Shown piece after piece: positions 1 through 5,960 of a stretch of 6,547 nt of DNA (positions are counted from its first letter, which is position 1; each line of letters starts with the position of its first letter). Made by a program: the position numbers and the translations under genes. The stretch covers positions 1 to 6,547 of the forward strand of contig JAUPLM010000311.1 of assembly GCA_030836965.1 (NCBI GenBank). The letters are read 5' to 3'. Source of the stretch: Thermodesulfobacteriota bacterium. GTDB taxonomy: Bacteria > Desulfobacterota > Desulfobacteria > Desulfobacterales > RPRI01. Under the pieces are notes generated by a model that worked only from the letters and a program-made list of their open reading frames with translations, was not told the DNA's origin and ran no database searches.

Positions 1-41
1 CGATGTTCAATGTTCGATGTTCTTTATCTAACGCCTCATTC
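1..41. repeat. Degenerate 7-base tandem repeat downstream of ftsZ (cut by window edge)
   Basis: Read on the plus strand in steps of seven, positions 7-13 (tcaatgt), 14-20 (tcgatgt) and 21-27 (tctttat) are near copies, and 1-6 matches the end of another unit. The array then changes to units at 28-34 (ctaacgc) and 35-41 (ctcattc) without losing register and stops at the ftsZ stop codon (42-44). The unit tcgatgt recurs exactly at 1321-1327. Units 28-41 resemble 5940-5953, next to the murG stop. The array probably continues beyond position 1. No hairpin plus T-run terminator is visible in these 41 bases. Confidence 0.7.
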
Positions 42-1226
42 TTAATCGGCTTTTTTCCTTAAAAAAGTCGGAACATCAAGATCACTGTTATCAATAACCA
101 ATCCCTTGTAGCCTCTGTAAGTAGCGCCACCCGATTCGCCGGCAGCCTGTTGCCTGCGTATGAAAGTCGGCTCATCATAAATCGCGGCGTTTTTCATGTC
201 TTCAATCGTCAGGCTTCTCACTTTTCCTCTCAGAGCGGATTTATCATCTTTTTCCGGTTTGACCTCCTCATTCGGCTGGCCGATTCCGGTCGCTATAACT
301 GTTACCCTAATATCATTTCCGAGGCTGTCATCTATGGCGGTCCCCCAGATTATGTCGGCATCTTCACCTACTTCTTTGTAAATTCTGTCAGAAGCTTCGG
401 TCATTTCTTCCATTGTCAGGTCGCTGCTGCATGTTATGTTCATCAAAACACCCTTTGCGCCTGCGATGGAAATGTCTTCCAGGAGAGGGTGGGATATTGC
501 CCGTTCGGCCGCTTCAACCGCCCTGTTTTCGCCGTTTCCTATCCCGATACCCATTATTGCCATACCGGCCTTTGACATTGTCGTCTTAACGTCTGCAAAA
601 TCGAGGTTGACGAGACCCGGCATCATGATCAGGTCGGTAATTCCCTTAACCGAATGGAGAAGAACTTCATCCGCTCTCAGGAACATATCCAGCGCTTTTG
701 CATTCTTTGAAGCAAGGCCTCTAAGTCTGTCATTGGGAATTGTTATCACGGTGTCTGCATGCTTCTTGAGTTCATTGATTCCCTCTTCAGCCTGCTTCAT
801 TCGCTTTTTCCCCTCAAAGGAAAAAGGCTTTGTTACGACTGCGACTGTGAGCGCTCCTATTTCCTTACATATCTTGGCTATGACGGGAGCGGCTCCGGTT
901 CCTGTTCCTCCGCCGAAACCGGCGGTGATAAAAACCATGTGACTGCCCTCAAGCGCTTTTCTTATTGTTTCTTCGTTTTCAAGCGCGGCCTCGCGCCCGA
1001 TTTGAGGAATGGCCCCAGCCCCAAGCCCCTGGGTCAGTTTTTCCCCGAGCTGAATTCTGATCGAAGCCATCGATTTTTCAAGTGCCTGAGAATCGGTATT
1101 GGCTGCGATGAACTTTACGCCTACGAGGTTGGAAGATATCATGTTGTTGATTGCGTTTCCACCCGCACCTCCCACGCCAATTACCTTGATTTTTGCCGAA
1201 TTTTCACTTTCTACGATGCTGAACAT
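42..1226 (-). CDS. ftsZ: Cell division protein FtsZ
   Basis: Tubulin-like GTPase of 394 residues that polymerises at mid-cell in the cytoplasm to form the Z ring. Visible motifs: a glycine-rich nucleotide loop (GVGGAGGN, 17-24), AANTD (41-45), the tubulin signature GGGTGTG (105-111), NDRL (165-168), and the T7 synergy loop NLDFADV (207-213) with the two catalytic Asp residues at 209 and 212. The globular part ends near residue 316. A charged linker follows, then the C-terminal peptide DVPTFLRKK (384-392), which in this family binds FtsA and other partners. A second, similar motif DEPTFIRRQ lies at 351-359, which is unusual. The ATG start has a GGGGGTGA ribosome binding site six bases upstream. 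Length and motifs fit a complete, functional protein. It is the last gene of the visible cluster, 143 bases after ftsA. Confidence 0.98.
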   Translation of the reverse strand: MFSIVESENSAKIKVIGVGGAGGNAINNMISSNLVGVKFIAANTDSQALEKSMASIRIQLGEKLTQGLGAGAIPQIGREAALENEETIRKALEGSHMVFITAGFGGGTGTGAAPVIAKICKEIGALTVAVVTKPFSFEGKKRMKQAEEGINELKKHADTVITIPNDRLRGLASKNAKALDMFLRADEVLLHSVKGITDLIMMPGLVNLDFADVKTTMSKAGMAIMGIGIGNGENRAVEAAERAISHPLLEDISIAGAKGVLMNITCSSDLTMEEMTEASDRIYKEVGEDADIIWGTAIDDSLGNDIRVTVIATGIGQPNEEVKPEKDDKSALRGKVRSLTIEDMKNAAIYDEPTFIRRQQAAGESGGATYRGYKGLVIDNSDLDVPTFLRKKAD

Positions 1227-1229
1227 ATT

Positions 1230-1237
1230 TCACCCCC
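1230..1237 (-). promoter_or_regulatory. Ribosome binding site of ftsZ
   Basis: The minus strand reads GGGGGTGA, one mismatch from the ideal GGAGGTGA, with six bases between the G-run and the ATG at 1226. It fixes the ftsZ start. Because ftsZ has its own strong site and a 143-base leader, it is likely translated independently of ftsA. Confidence 0.75.
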
Positions 1238-1267
1238 ATGAAATAATTGTTATGGACTACGATCCCG

Positions 1268-1297
1268 GTTATAAAATATTAAGTGTAAAAAATCGAA
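1268..1297 (-). promoter_or_regulatory. Possible weak sigma-70-type promoter for ftsZ
   Basis: On the minus strand a TATAAC hexamer (1268-1273) lies 18 bases after TTCGAT (1292-1297) in an AT-rich stretch, and about 40 bases before the ftsZ ATG. The -10 is good but the -35 matches only about three of six positions and lies inside the repeat array. A dedicated ftsZ promoter in this position is common in other bacteria, but here it is only a candidate. Confidence 0.2.
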
Positions 1298-1348
1298 TTT
1301 CGTACCTCGAATATCGAACTTCGATGTCCGGCGTCCGATATTCTGCTC
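1293..1348. repeat. Degenerate 7-base tandem repeat between ftsA and ftsZ
   Basis: Plus-strand bases fall into consecutive seven-base units starting at 1293, 1300, 1307, 1314, 1321, 1328, 1335 and 1342. The first five all begin TCG (tcgaatt, tcgtacc, tcgaata, tcgaact, tcgatgt). The next two begin CCG and the last TCT. Register is kept without a single insertion or deletion. The unit tcgatgt is also found at 14-20. Because the unit core TCGA is self-complementary, the array is full of small palindromes, for example ATCGAA-C-TTCGAT at 1313-1325. The spacer 1227-1369 holds no convincing gene. Confidence 0.75.
1309..1343. repeat. Inverted repeat with perfect 8-base arms in the ftsA-ftsZ spacer
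   Basis: GAATATCG at 1309-1316 and CGATATTC at 1336-1343 are exact reverse complements, separated by 19 bases. In the ftsZ leader transcript they could pair into a stem-loop. No T-run follows on the minus strand, so it does not look like an intrinsic terminator. The arms lie inside the 7-base array, so the pairing may be a by-product of its palindromic units. Confidence 0.4.
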
Positions 1349-1369
1349 ATCAATCCTTGAACCCTGTTT

Positions 1370-2596
1370 TCAAATCACTTCGCTGAACCATTTCTTCATT
1401 CTGCTCATAACCCTGTTGAAGATATTTCCGTCGCGGATTCTGAATTTCTTTCTGGTTTGGTTTTTTGCTCCGTATATGACGAGCCCGACCCCGGTCGCAT
1501 ACATAGGGTTATTCACAACGTCAACGAGCCCGCCGATTCCCATGGGCTTTCCGAGGCGGGTTGGAAGATTAAAAACCGATTCAGCTATTTCCGTTACATC
1601 ATTTAGCAAGGCGGATCCTCCGGTTAAGACTATGCCTGAAGGAACCAGATTTTCCATTTCAGCTCTGTATATTTCCCTTTTTATCAGGGTAAAAATCTCT
1701 TCCATGCGCGGCTCGAGAATTTCGCCTAGTATCTGGCGCGAAAGCTTTCTCGGCGTACGTCCTCCCATGCCCGGAACTTCGATCATTTCATCGTTCCCTA
1801 TGTTTTTAGCGACGCAGCTTCCGTATTTTATCTTGATTTTTTCAGCTTCGGGAATCGGAGCTCTCAAGCCAACTGCTATATCGTTAGTCAGATTATTGCC
1901 TCCCAGCGCAAGAACGAAAGTGTGTTTGATGTTTTTCCCGGAAAAAACAGCAAGGTCAGTCGTTCCCCCGCCCAGATCCAGTAGTATTGCTCCGAGCTCT
2001 TTTTCTTCGTCGGTCAGAACAGCTTCTCCGGAAGCAAGCGCTTCAAGTACTATATCGCACACGTCGAGGCCCGAACGGTTTGCGCATTTAACAATATTAT
2101 GGGCGGATGTCACTGCGCCTGTCACAATATGTATTTTTGCTTCGAGCCTTACACCGGCCATTCCTATCGGATTCTGTATTCCCGCCTGTTCATCTACTAT
2201 ATATTCCTGAGGGAGTACGTGTATTACTTCACGATCCATGGGGATTGCCACCGCCCTTGCCGCTTCAATGACACGCTCGATGTCCTGCTGGGTCACTTCA
2301 GGTCCTTTGATCCCTACAATCCCTCTGCTGTTGAAGCCTGTGATGTGGCCTCCGGCGATTCCGGCGTATACGGATGATATTTCGCATCCGGCCATTAGTT
2401 CAGCCTCTTCAACCGCTTTTTTTATTGAATCGACGGTTGATTCGATATTTACAACTACACCTTTCCTCAGACCTATGGAAGGATGAGTGCCTATTCCGAT
2501 TATGTTTATTGCACTATCGGTGACTTCGCCGACAACCGCACATATTTTGGTTGTACCGATATCAAGGCCGACTACGATGTTATCGCGTGACGGCAT
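1370..2596 (-). CDS. ftsA: Cell division protein FtsA
   Basis: Actin-like ATPase of 408 residues that anchors FtsZ to the inner membrane and recruits later division proteins. The ATP-binding motifs are clear: phosphate 1 GLDIGTTK (10-17), phosphate 2 LDLGGGTTD (206-214) and the adenosine motif LTGGSALL (324-331). The FtsA-specific 1C (SHS2) subdomain falls at roughly 84-162 between them. The C-terminus ends in a short amphipathic helix (about 396-408, VMSRMKKWFSEVI), the usual membrane-targeting element. Start: the ATG at 2596 follows AAAGGAGG with six bases between GGAGG and ATG. One base separates the ftsQ TGA from this ATG, and the binding site lies inside the last ftsQ codons, so translation is probably coupled to ftsQ. 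Length is normal for the family and nothing is missing. Confidence 0.98.
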   Translation of the reverse strand: MPSRDNIVVGLDIGTTKICAVVGEVTDSAINIIGIGTHPSIGLRKGVVVNIESTVDSIKKAVEEAELMAGCEISSVYAGIAGGHITGFNSRGIVGIKGPEVTQQDIERVIEAARAVAIPMDREVIHVLPQEYIVDEQAGIQNPIGMAGVRLEAKIHIVTGAVTSAHNIVKCANRSGLDVCDIVLEALASGEAVLTDEEKELGAILLDLGGGTTDLAVFSGKNIKHTFVLALGGNNLTNDIAVGLRAPIPEAEKIKIKYGSCVAKNIGNDEMIEVPGMGGRTPRKLSRQILGEILEPRMEEIFTLIKREIYRAEMENLVPSGIVLTGGSALLNDVTEIAESVFNLPTRLGKPMGIGGLVDVVNNPMYATGVGLVIYGAKNQTRKKFRIRDGNIFNRVMSRMKKWFSEVI

Positions 2597-2597
2597 T

Positions 2598-3527
2598 TCA
2601 AACCTCCTTTGTACCTTTGCGCTTTTGCGCCTTTATATCTTTCTCTTCCGCTCCCCGGACCTCTTGTGTCCTTAAGTTTTCAGATTCGTCAGACGGTCTT
2701 TTATTTGCCGGGCTTACAACTACACGGTTAAGGCTGTTGTTTAAATCCACTGTTTCAAAATCCGGAAAGTCCGGGCCGTTTTTAACGTAGTGAAGTACGT
2801 TTTTCAGTCTTTCAAACTTATCCTGATAGTTGTCATATCCGAGCTTGATGGCTTTCATCCCGTCAAAAGCATGAATTGTGAGGCCGATTTCCCTGTCCAC
2901 ACGAATCAGTTTGATCTCGTTGCCGGGAAGAACCGTTTCGGCCTTTTGCCCGAGTTTCAAAACGCTCATTACAGCATTAAACGCAGCGGTTCTCCTTGCT
3001 CCGCTTAAATTTAAATCTGAAAAGGCCAGGCCTTGTATTACCGGAACCCCACCCGGATCTGCGGCGGCCTTTTCTTTGAATATTTCCCCGCTCTCATTGA
3101 GTAAAAATTCTTTTCCAAGATCGAGAACTGCGATGCATTTGTGCTCCGTAATTTTTATTATTATTCCCGAAGGGATTTTCCTGCCGACTTCGGCTTCAGC
3201 CACCCATGGATTTGCCATGATTTTTTTTCTGACCATTGATATATTGACTGACAGAATATTATCACCGGGATATATTCCGGCTTCCTTTATTATTTCTTCC
3301 CCGGATAAGACTCTGTTCCCTTCAACTTCAATCGTTTTTGTCCTGAAATAATCGCACTGTGTCAGAAAGTCATATCCGAATATGTATAACAGACTGAGGG
3401 CAGGGATAATCGCGACAGCAAGGGCCGTCTTAATATAAAAGAGAATCCGATCTTTGATGCCGGCGCCCTTCTTTCTGTTGTATCTGTTTCTGTGAAAAAG
3501 TTTCTTCTTCTTTTTAAATCCCAACAA
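2598..3527 (-). CDS. ftsQ: Cell division protein FtsQ (DivIB family), TTG start
   Basis: Bitopic inner-membrane protein of about 309 residues that links early and late division proteins through its periplasmic domain. From the chosen start it has a very basic cytoplasmic segment (to about residue 27, including five Lys in a row), one transmembrane helix (about 28-52), a POTRA domain (about 61-129, with IEVEGNRVLSGEEI at its start and NPWVAEAEV later), the FtsQ beta domain (about 131-275), and a hydrophilic tail from about 276. Start: the TTG at 3527 has GGAGG six bases upstream, the same spacing as ftsA and ftsZ. An earlier in-frame TTG at 3599 would add 24 residues from within murB but has no binding site. 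The gene overlaps the murB end by 14 bases. The last 25 residues are written by an 8-base repeat, so this tail is unlikely to be conserved. Confidence 0.93.
   Translation of the reverse strand: MLGFKKKKKLFHRNRYNRKKGAGIKDRILFYIKTALAVAIIPALSLLYIFGYDFLTQCDYFRTKTIEVEGNRVLSGEEIIKEAGIYPGDNILSVNISMVRKKIMANPWVAEAEVGRKIPSGIIIKITEHKCIAVLDLGKEFLLNESGEIFKEKAAADPGGVPVIQGLAFSDLNLSGARRTAAFNAVMSVLKLGQKAETVLPGNEIKLIRVDREIGLTIHAFDGMKAIKLGYDNYQDKFERLKNVLHYVKNGPDFPDFETVDLNNSLNRVVVSPANKRPSDESENLRTQEVRGAEEKDIKAQKRKGTKEV
2603..2610 (-). promoter_or_regulatory. Ribosome binding site of ftsA, inside the ftsQ 3' end
   Basis: Minus strand AAAGGAGG with six bases between GGAGG and the ftsA ATG. It overlaps the last two sense codons of ftsQ (Glu, Val), and its AAAGGA part is the final unit of the 8-base array in this region. 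Confidence 0.85.
2605..2676. repeat. Degenerate 8-base tandem repeat within the 3' end of ftsQ
   Basis: Plus-strand units of eight start at 2605 (tcctttgt), 2613 (acctttgc), 2621 (gcttttgc), 2629 (gcctttat) and 2637 (atctttct). Weaker units follow at 2645, 2653, 2661 and 2669. The core CCTTTG is shared with units at 5872-5879 and 5888-5895 between murG and murC. Because 24 bases make three units and eight codons, the encoded FtsQ tail has a faint eight-residue period rich in Lys, Glu, Gln and Arg. The first four or five units are clear; the rest could be chance. Confidence 0.65.
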
Positions 3528-4464
3528 TTTTAACCTCCGGTTCAAGAATAATACCGAATCTGTCAGATACTTTCTGTTGTACCAGCCGCATAAGCGCAAG
3601 TATATCGGAGGCCGATGCCTTGCCTGAGTTTACAATAAAATTGGCGTGCTTTGCCGAGATTTCCGCTCCGCCGATCCTTGTTCCTTTAAGGCCGGCCATA
3701 TCGATAAGCTGCCCCGCTGTTTTGCCCGCAGGAGGGTTTTTAAAGAAGCATCCCGCGCTCGGCTTATCAGACGGCTGATTCTCCCGTCTCTTTTTCATAA
3801 TTTCTCCGGCCTCTTTTTCCAGCAGAGACGGATCCGACCGGCGGAGTCTGAAACTGCCGTCTATTATTATCGGCGCTCCCTTGCCTCTGTCCGTCAGGCT
3901 TTTATTCCAGGAGAGATTCCTGTATGAAAAAACCATCTCATCCTTTGCTATTTTCAACATCTCGCCGGAAGATATCATGACATTTACCGAGACAAGAATA
4001 TCCGATACCGCCCCGTACGATGTGCCTGCATTCATCATAATTGCTCCGCCGACAGTTCCGGGAATTCCGAGAGCAAAGTTCATGCCCGATAACCCTTCTC
4101 TGATAGCGTAACGGCACAGAGCTTGTGCCTTTACGCCGGCCATAGCCGTAACTAAAACCGGTTCCGTATCTTTCCCTGAACAAGAAATTCCGCTTAAGCA
4201 TTTTGTGATAAGAATAACTATTCCGGGTATTCCATTATCCTTTACGAGGAGATTCGATCCGTCTCCTATCACAATGTACGGAATGCCCTTATTCCCCGAC
4301 CAGATTATAATTTCCGTAAGCTGCTCGAGACTTTCAGGCACGGTAAAGGCCTCGGCAGGACCCCCGACCCTGAAATAAGTATGTCTCGACATAGGTTCGT
4401 CAAATGCGACACAACTGCCAAGCATATTCATGAGACGGTTTCTGGAATCCTGATCAAGCAGCAT
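3514..4464 (-). CDS. murB: UDP-N-acetylenolpyruvoylglucosamine reductase MurB (type II)
   Basis: Cytoplasmic FAD enzyme of 316 residues that reduces UDP-GlcNAc-enolpyruvate to UDP-MurNAc with NADPH. The FAD domain shows GDGSNLLV (68-75) and GIPGTVGGAIMMNAG (133-147). The substrate domain shows FSYRNLSW (179-186, catalytic-site Arg 182), PSAGCFFKNP (235-244) and LEPEVKIVG at the end (Glu 310). The residue that donates the proton, Ser in E. coli MurB, is Cys 239 here. The compact C-terminus and the PSAG(S/C)xFKNP form point to the type II class. The ATG lies one base after the murC stop. The nearest purine-rich site (AGAGGA, 4480-4485) is 15 bases away, so initiation probably depends on ribosomes finishing murC. 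The end overlaps the ftsQ start. Confidence 0.97.
   Translation of the reverse strand: MLLDQDSRNRLMNMLGSCVAFDEPMSRHTYFRVGGPAEAFTVPESLEQLTEIIIWSGNKGIPYIVIGDGSNLLVKDNGIPGIVILITKCLSGISCSGKDTEPVLVTAMAGVKAQALCRYAIREGLSGMNFALGIPGTVGGAIMMNAGTSYGAVSDILVSVNVMISSGEMLKIAKDEMVFSYRNLSWNKSLTDRGKGAPIIIDGSFRLRRSDPSLLEKEAGEIMKKRRENQPSDKPSAGCFFKNPPAGKTAGQLIDMAGLKGTRIGGAEISAKHANFIVNSGKASASDILALMRLVQQKVSDRFGIILEPEVKIVGI
3534..3538 (-). promoter_or_regulatory. Ribosome binding site that decides the ftsQ start
   Basis: The minus strand reads GGAGG within the last murB codons, followed by six bases and then TTG (3527-3525) in the ftsQ frame. A second TTG directly follows (3524-3522, nine-base spacing). No ATG or GTG lies nearby in frame. 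The spacing equals that of ftsA and ftsZ, which favours the first TTG. Confidence 0.7.
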
Positions 4465-4465
4465 T

Positions 4466-5863
4466 TTACTTTTTTACATTCCTCTTTTTATGCTTCATTA
4501 ATCCTTCAAGTACCGCCATACCGATCTTCCATACGTCTCCTGCTCCCTGTGTCAGCAGGATATCGTTTTTTCTTAATATACTGTTAAGATATGTTACAGC
4601 GCTTTCGTGCCCTTCGATGTAAGTAACTTCCTTATGGCCGTGGGAGGCGATCCCTTCGCACAATGAAACCGAATCGACTCCTTCAATCTTTTTTTCACCC
4701 GCAGAATAGATGGGGAGGATCAGAAGGTGATCGGACTGATAGAAAGCGCGTGTAAAATCATCAAAGAGAGCCTTTGTTCTCGTATAACGGTGCGGTTGAA
4801 ATACTACCACTATACGTTTATCCGGCCAGCTTTCCTTTGCAGCCTGCAAAGTCGTTTTTATTTCGGTCGGATGGTGTCCGTAATCATCCACGACGGTAAT
4901 ACCTTTCGCCTCTCCTTTTATTTCAAGCCGGCGCTGTACTCCCTGCAAGGTTTCAAGCGCGTTTTTTATGATATTAAAAGGTATGCCGAGTTCCATGCCG
5001 ACTGCTATGCCGGCCATGGAATTATACACATTATGAATTCCCGGGAGATTCAGGGTGATTTCTCCGAGATTTTTTCCGTGCCGGTAGACTTTATATCTGC
5101 TTTTCAGTCCTTCAATAGAAATATTTTTGACATGAAAATCCGCCTGGGAACTCATACCGTAAGTGGTGTAGCGCTTTTTTATTTTTGGAATGATATCCTG
5201 AACAAATTCATTGTCGAGGCAGAGTACCGCAAGGCCGTAAAAAGGAATCCTGTCGATGAATTCAATAAATGCATTTTTTATGTCGTCAATATCCCTGTAG
5301 AAATCAAGGTGCTCCCTGTCGATATTGGTGACTACAGCTATTGCGGGAGAATATTTCAGAAAAGAGCCGTCGCTTTCATCCGCCTCCGCCACGATAAAAT
5401 TACCCTGCCCCAGAAGAGCGTTTGAACCTATGCTTTTTAATTTACCGCCTATTACCACCGTAGGATCGAGGCCTCCTTTTGCAAGTACCGAAGCAATAAG
5501 AGATGTGGTTGTTGTTTTCCCGTGAGCTCCCGCGACCGCAATGCTGTATTTGAGCCGCATCAGTTCAGCAAGCATTTCAGCCCTTGGTATTACCGGAACA
5601 GATGTCTGCGCCGCGGCTATAACTTCCGGGTTATCGGGGCTTATTGCTGAAGATATTACGACCACGTCGGCGCCTTCTATCCGGCTGCCGTGATGCCCTT
5701 TATACACAGTGCCTCCGAGGCTTTTTAAGCGTTCGGTTATATCGGTTGACGCAGTGTCGGAGCCCGAAACCTTATAACCGAGATTCAGAAGCAATTCGGC
5801 TATGCCGCTCATGCCTATTCCGCCTATTCCTACAAAATGAATGTGGTATTTTTTCTGATACAT
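4466..5863 (-). CDS. murC: UDP-N-acetylmuramate--L-alanine ligase MurC
   Basis: Cytoplasmic ATP-dependent ligase of 465 residues that adds L-Ala to UDP-MurNAc, the first amino acid of the peptidoglycan stem. Domain 1 opens with the Gly-rich UDP-binding motif FVGIGGIGMSG (10-20). The central ATPase domain has the P-loop AGAHGKTTT (111-119), AEADESDGSF (159-168), TNIDREHLD (179-187) and HNVYN (277-281). The C-terminal domain has DDYGHHPTE (326-334), FQPHRYTR (355-362) and QGAGDVWKIG (439-448). This set and the opening motif are specific to MurC rather than MurD, E or F. Full length, no fusion to Ddl. The ATG at 5863 is the only sensible start: the UDP-binding motif begins nine residues later. 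It lies directly after a short-period repeat; the best binding site, AAAGG, is nine bases upstream. The stop is one base before the murB ATG. Confidence 0.98.
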   Translation of the reverse strand: MYQKKYHIHFVGIGGIGMSGIAELLLNLGYKVSGSDTASTDITERLKSLGGTVYKGHHGSRIEGADVVVISSAISPDNPEVIAAAQTSVPVIPRAEMLAELMRLKYSIAVAGAHGKTTTTSLIASVLAKGGLDPTVVIGGKLKSIGSNALLGQGNFIVAEADESDGSFLKYSPAIAVVTNIDREHLDFYRDIDDIKNAFIEFIDRIPFYGLAVLCLDNEFVQDIIPKIKKRYTTYGMSSQADFHVKNISIEGLKSRYKVYRHGKNLGEITLNLPGIHNVYNSMAGIAVGMELGIPFNIIKNALETLQGVQRRLEIKGEAKGITVVDDYGHHPTEIKTTLQAAKESWPDKRIVVVFQPHRYTRTKALFDDFTRAFYQSDHLLILPIYSAGEKKIEGVDSVSLCEGIASHGHKEVTYIEGHESAVTYLNSILRKNDILLTQGAGDVWKIGMAVLEGLMKHKKRNVKK

Positions 5864-5960
5864 GCCTCTGTGCCTTTGTCGTTCAGTGCCTTTGCCCCTG
5901 TTAGTTTTTGGTCTAAGGTTTATAGTTTCCGGTTTCCGGCTTACGCCTCACTCCTCAAGC
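5864..5960. repeat. Short-period repeat between murG and murC that switches from 8 to 7 bases
   Basis: Plus strand, 8-base part: units at 5864 (gcctctgt), 5872 (gcctttgt), 5880 (cgttcagt), 5888 (gcctttgc), then weaker ones at 5896 and 5904. The 7-base part follows from 5912: tctaagg, tttatag, then tttccgg twice in exact tandem (5926-5932 and 5933-5939), then cttacgc (5940), ctcactc (5947) and ctcaagc (5954). The last units run into the murG coding end, so the murG stop (5948-5950) lies inside the array. It fills the whole 84-base spacer and also touches the murC start codon. Confidence 0.75.
5873..5877 (-). promoter_or_regulatory. Candidate ribosome binding site of murC, part of the repeat
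   Basis: Minus strand AAAGG lies nine bases before the murC ATG and is the core of an 8-base repeat unit. A second purine run, AGAGG (5865-5869), is only one base from the ATG, too close to work. No better site exists, so murC initiation looks weaker than that of ftsQ, ftsA or ftsZ. Confidence 0.35.

Noticed and set aside
1..41. Intrinsic terminator after ftsZ
   Set aside because: No stable hairpin followed by a T-run is seen in the available bases; it may lie beyond the window edge.
1293..1348. CRISPR array
   Set aside because: Units are seven bases with no spacers of 25-40 bases and no cas genes; the structure is a short tandem array.
1099..1386. Plus-strand open frame spanning the ftsA-ftsZ spacer
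   Set aside because: Most of it is antisense to ftsZ and the rest is repeat; no binding site or conserved feature. The spacer has no supported gene.
1360..1416. Nine-base repeat aaccctgtt just after and within the ftsA 3' end
   Set aside because: Only two copies, short, one inside conserved coding sequence; chance is a sufficient explanation.
1416..2210. Long plus-strand open frame (264 codons) opposite ftsA
   Set aside because: It lies wholly antisense to ftsA, shows no recognisable domain, and is Pro/Ser-rich as expected from reading a conserved gene backwards.
4480..4485. AGAGGA as the murB ribosome binding site
   Set aside because: Spacing of 15 bases to the ATG is too long for efficient use; coupling to murC termination is more likely.
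4727..5425. Long plus-strand open frame (232 codons) opposite murC
   Set aside because: It is antisense to conserved murC motifs, lacks a clear ribosome binding site and any known motif.
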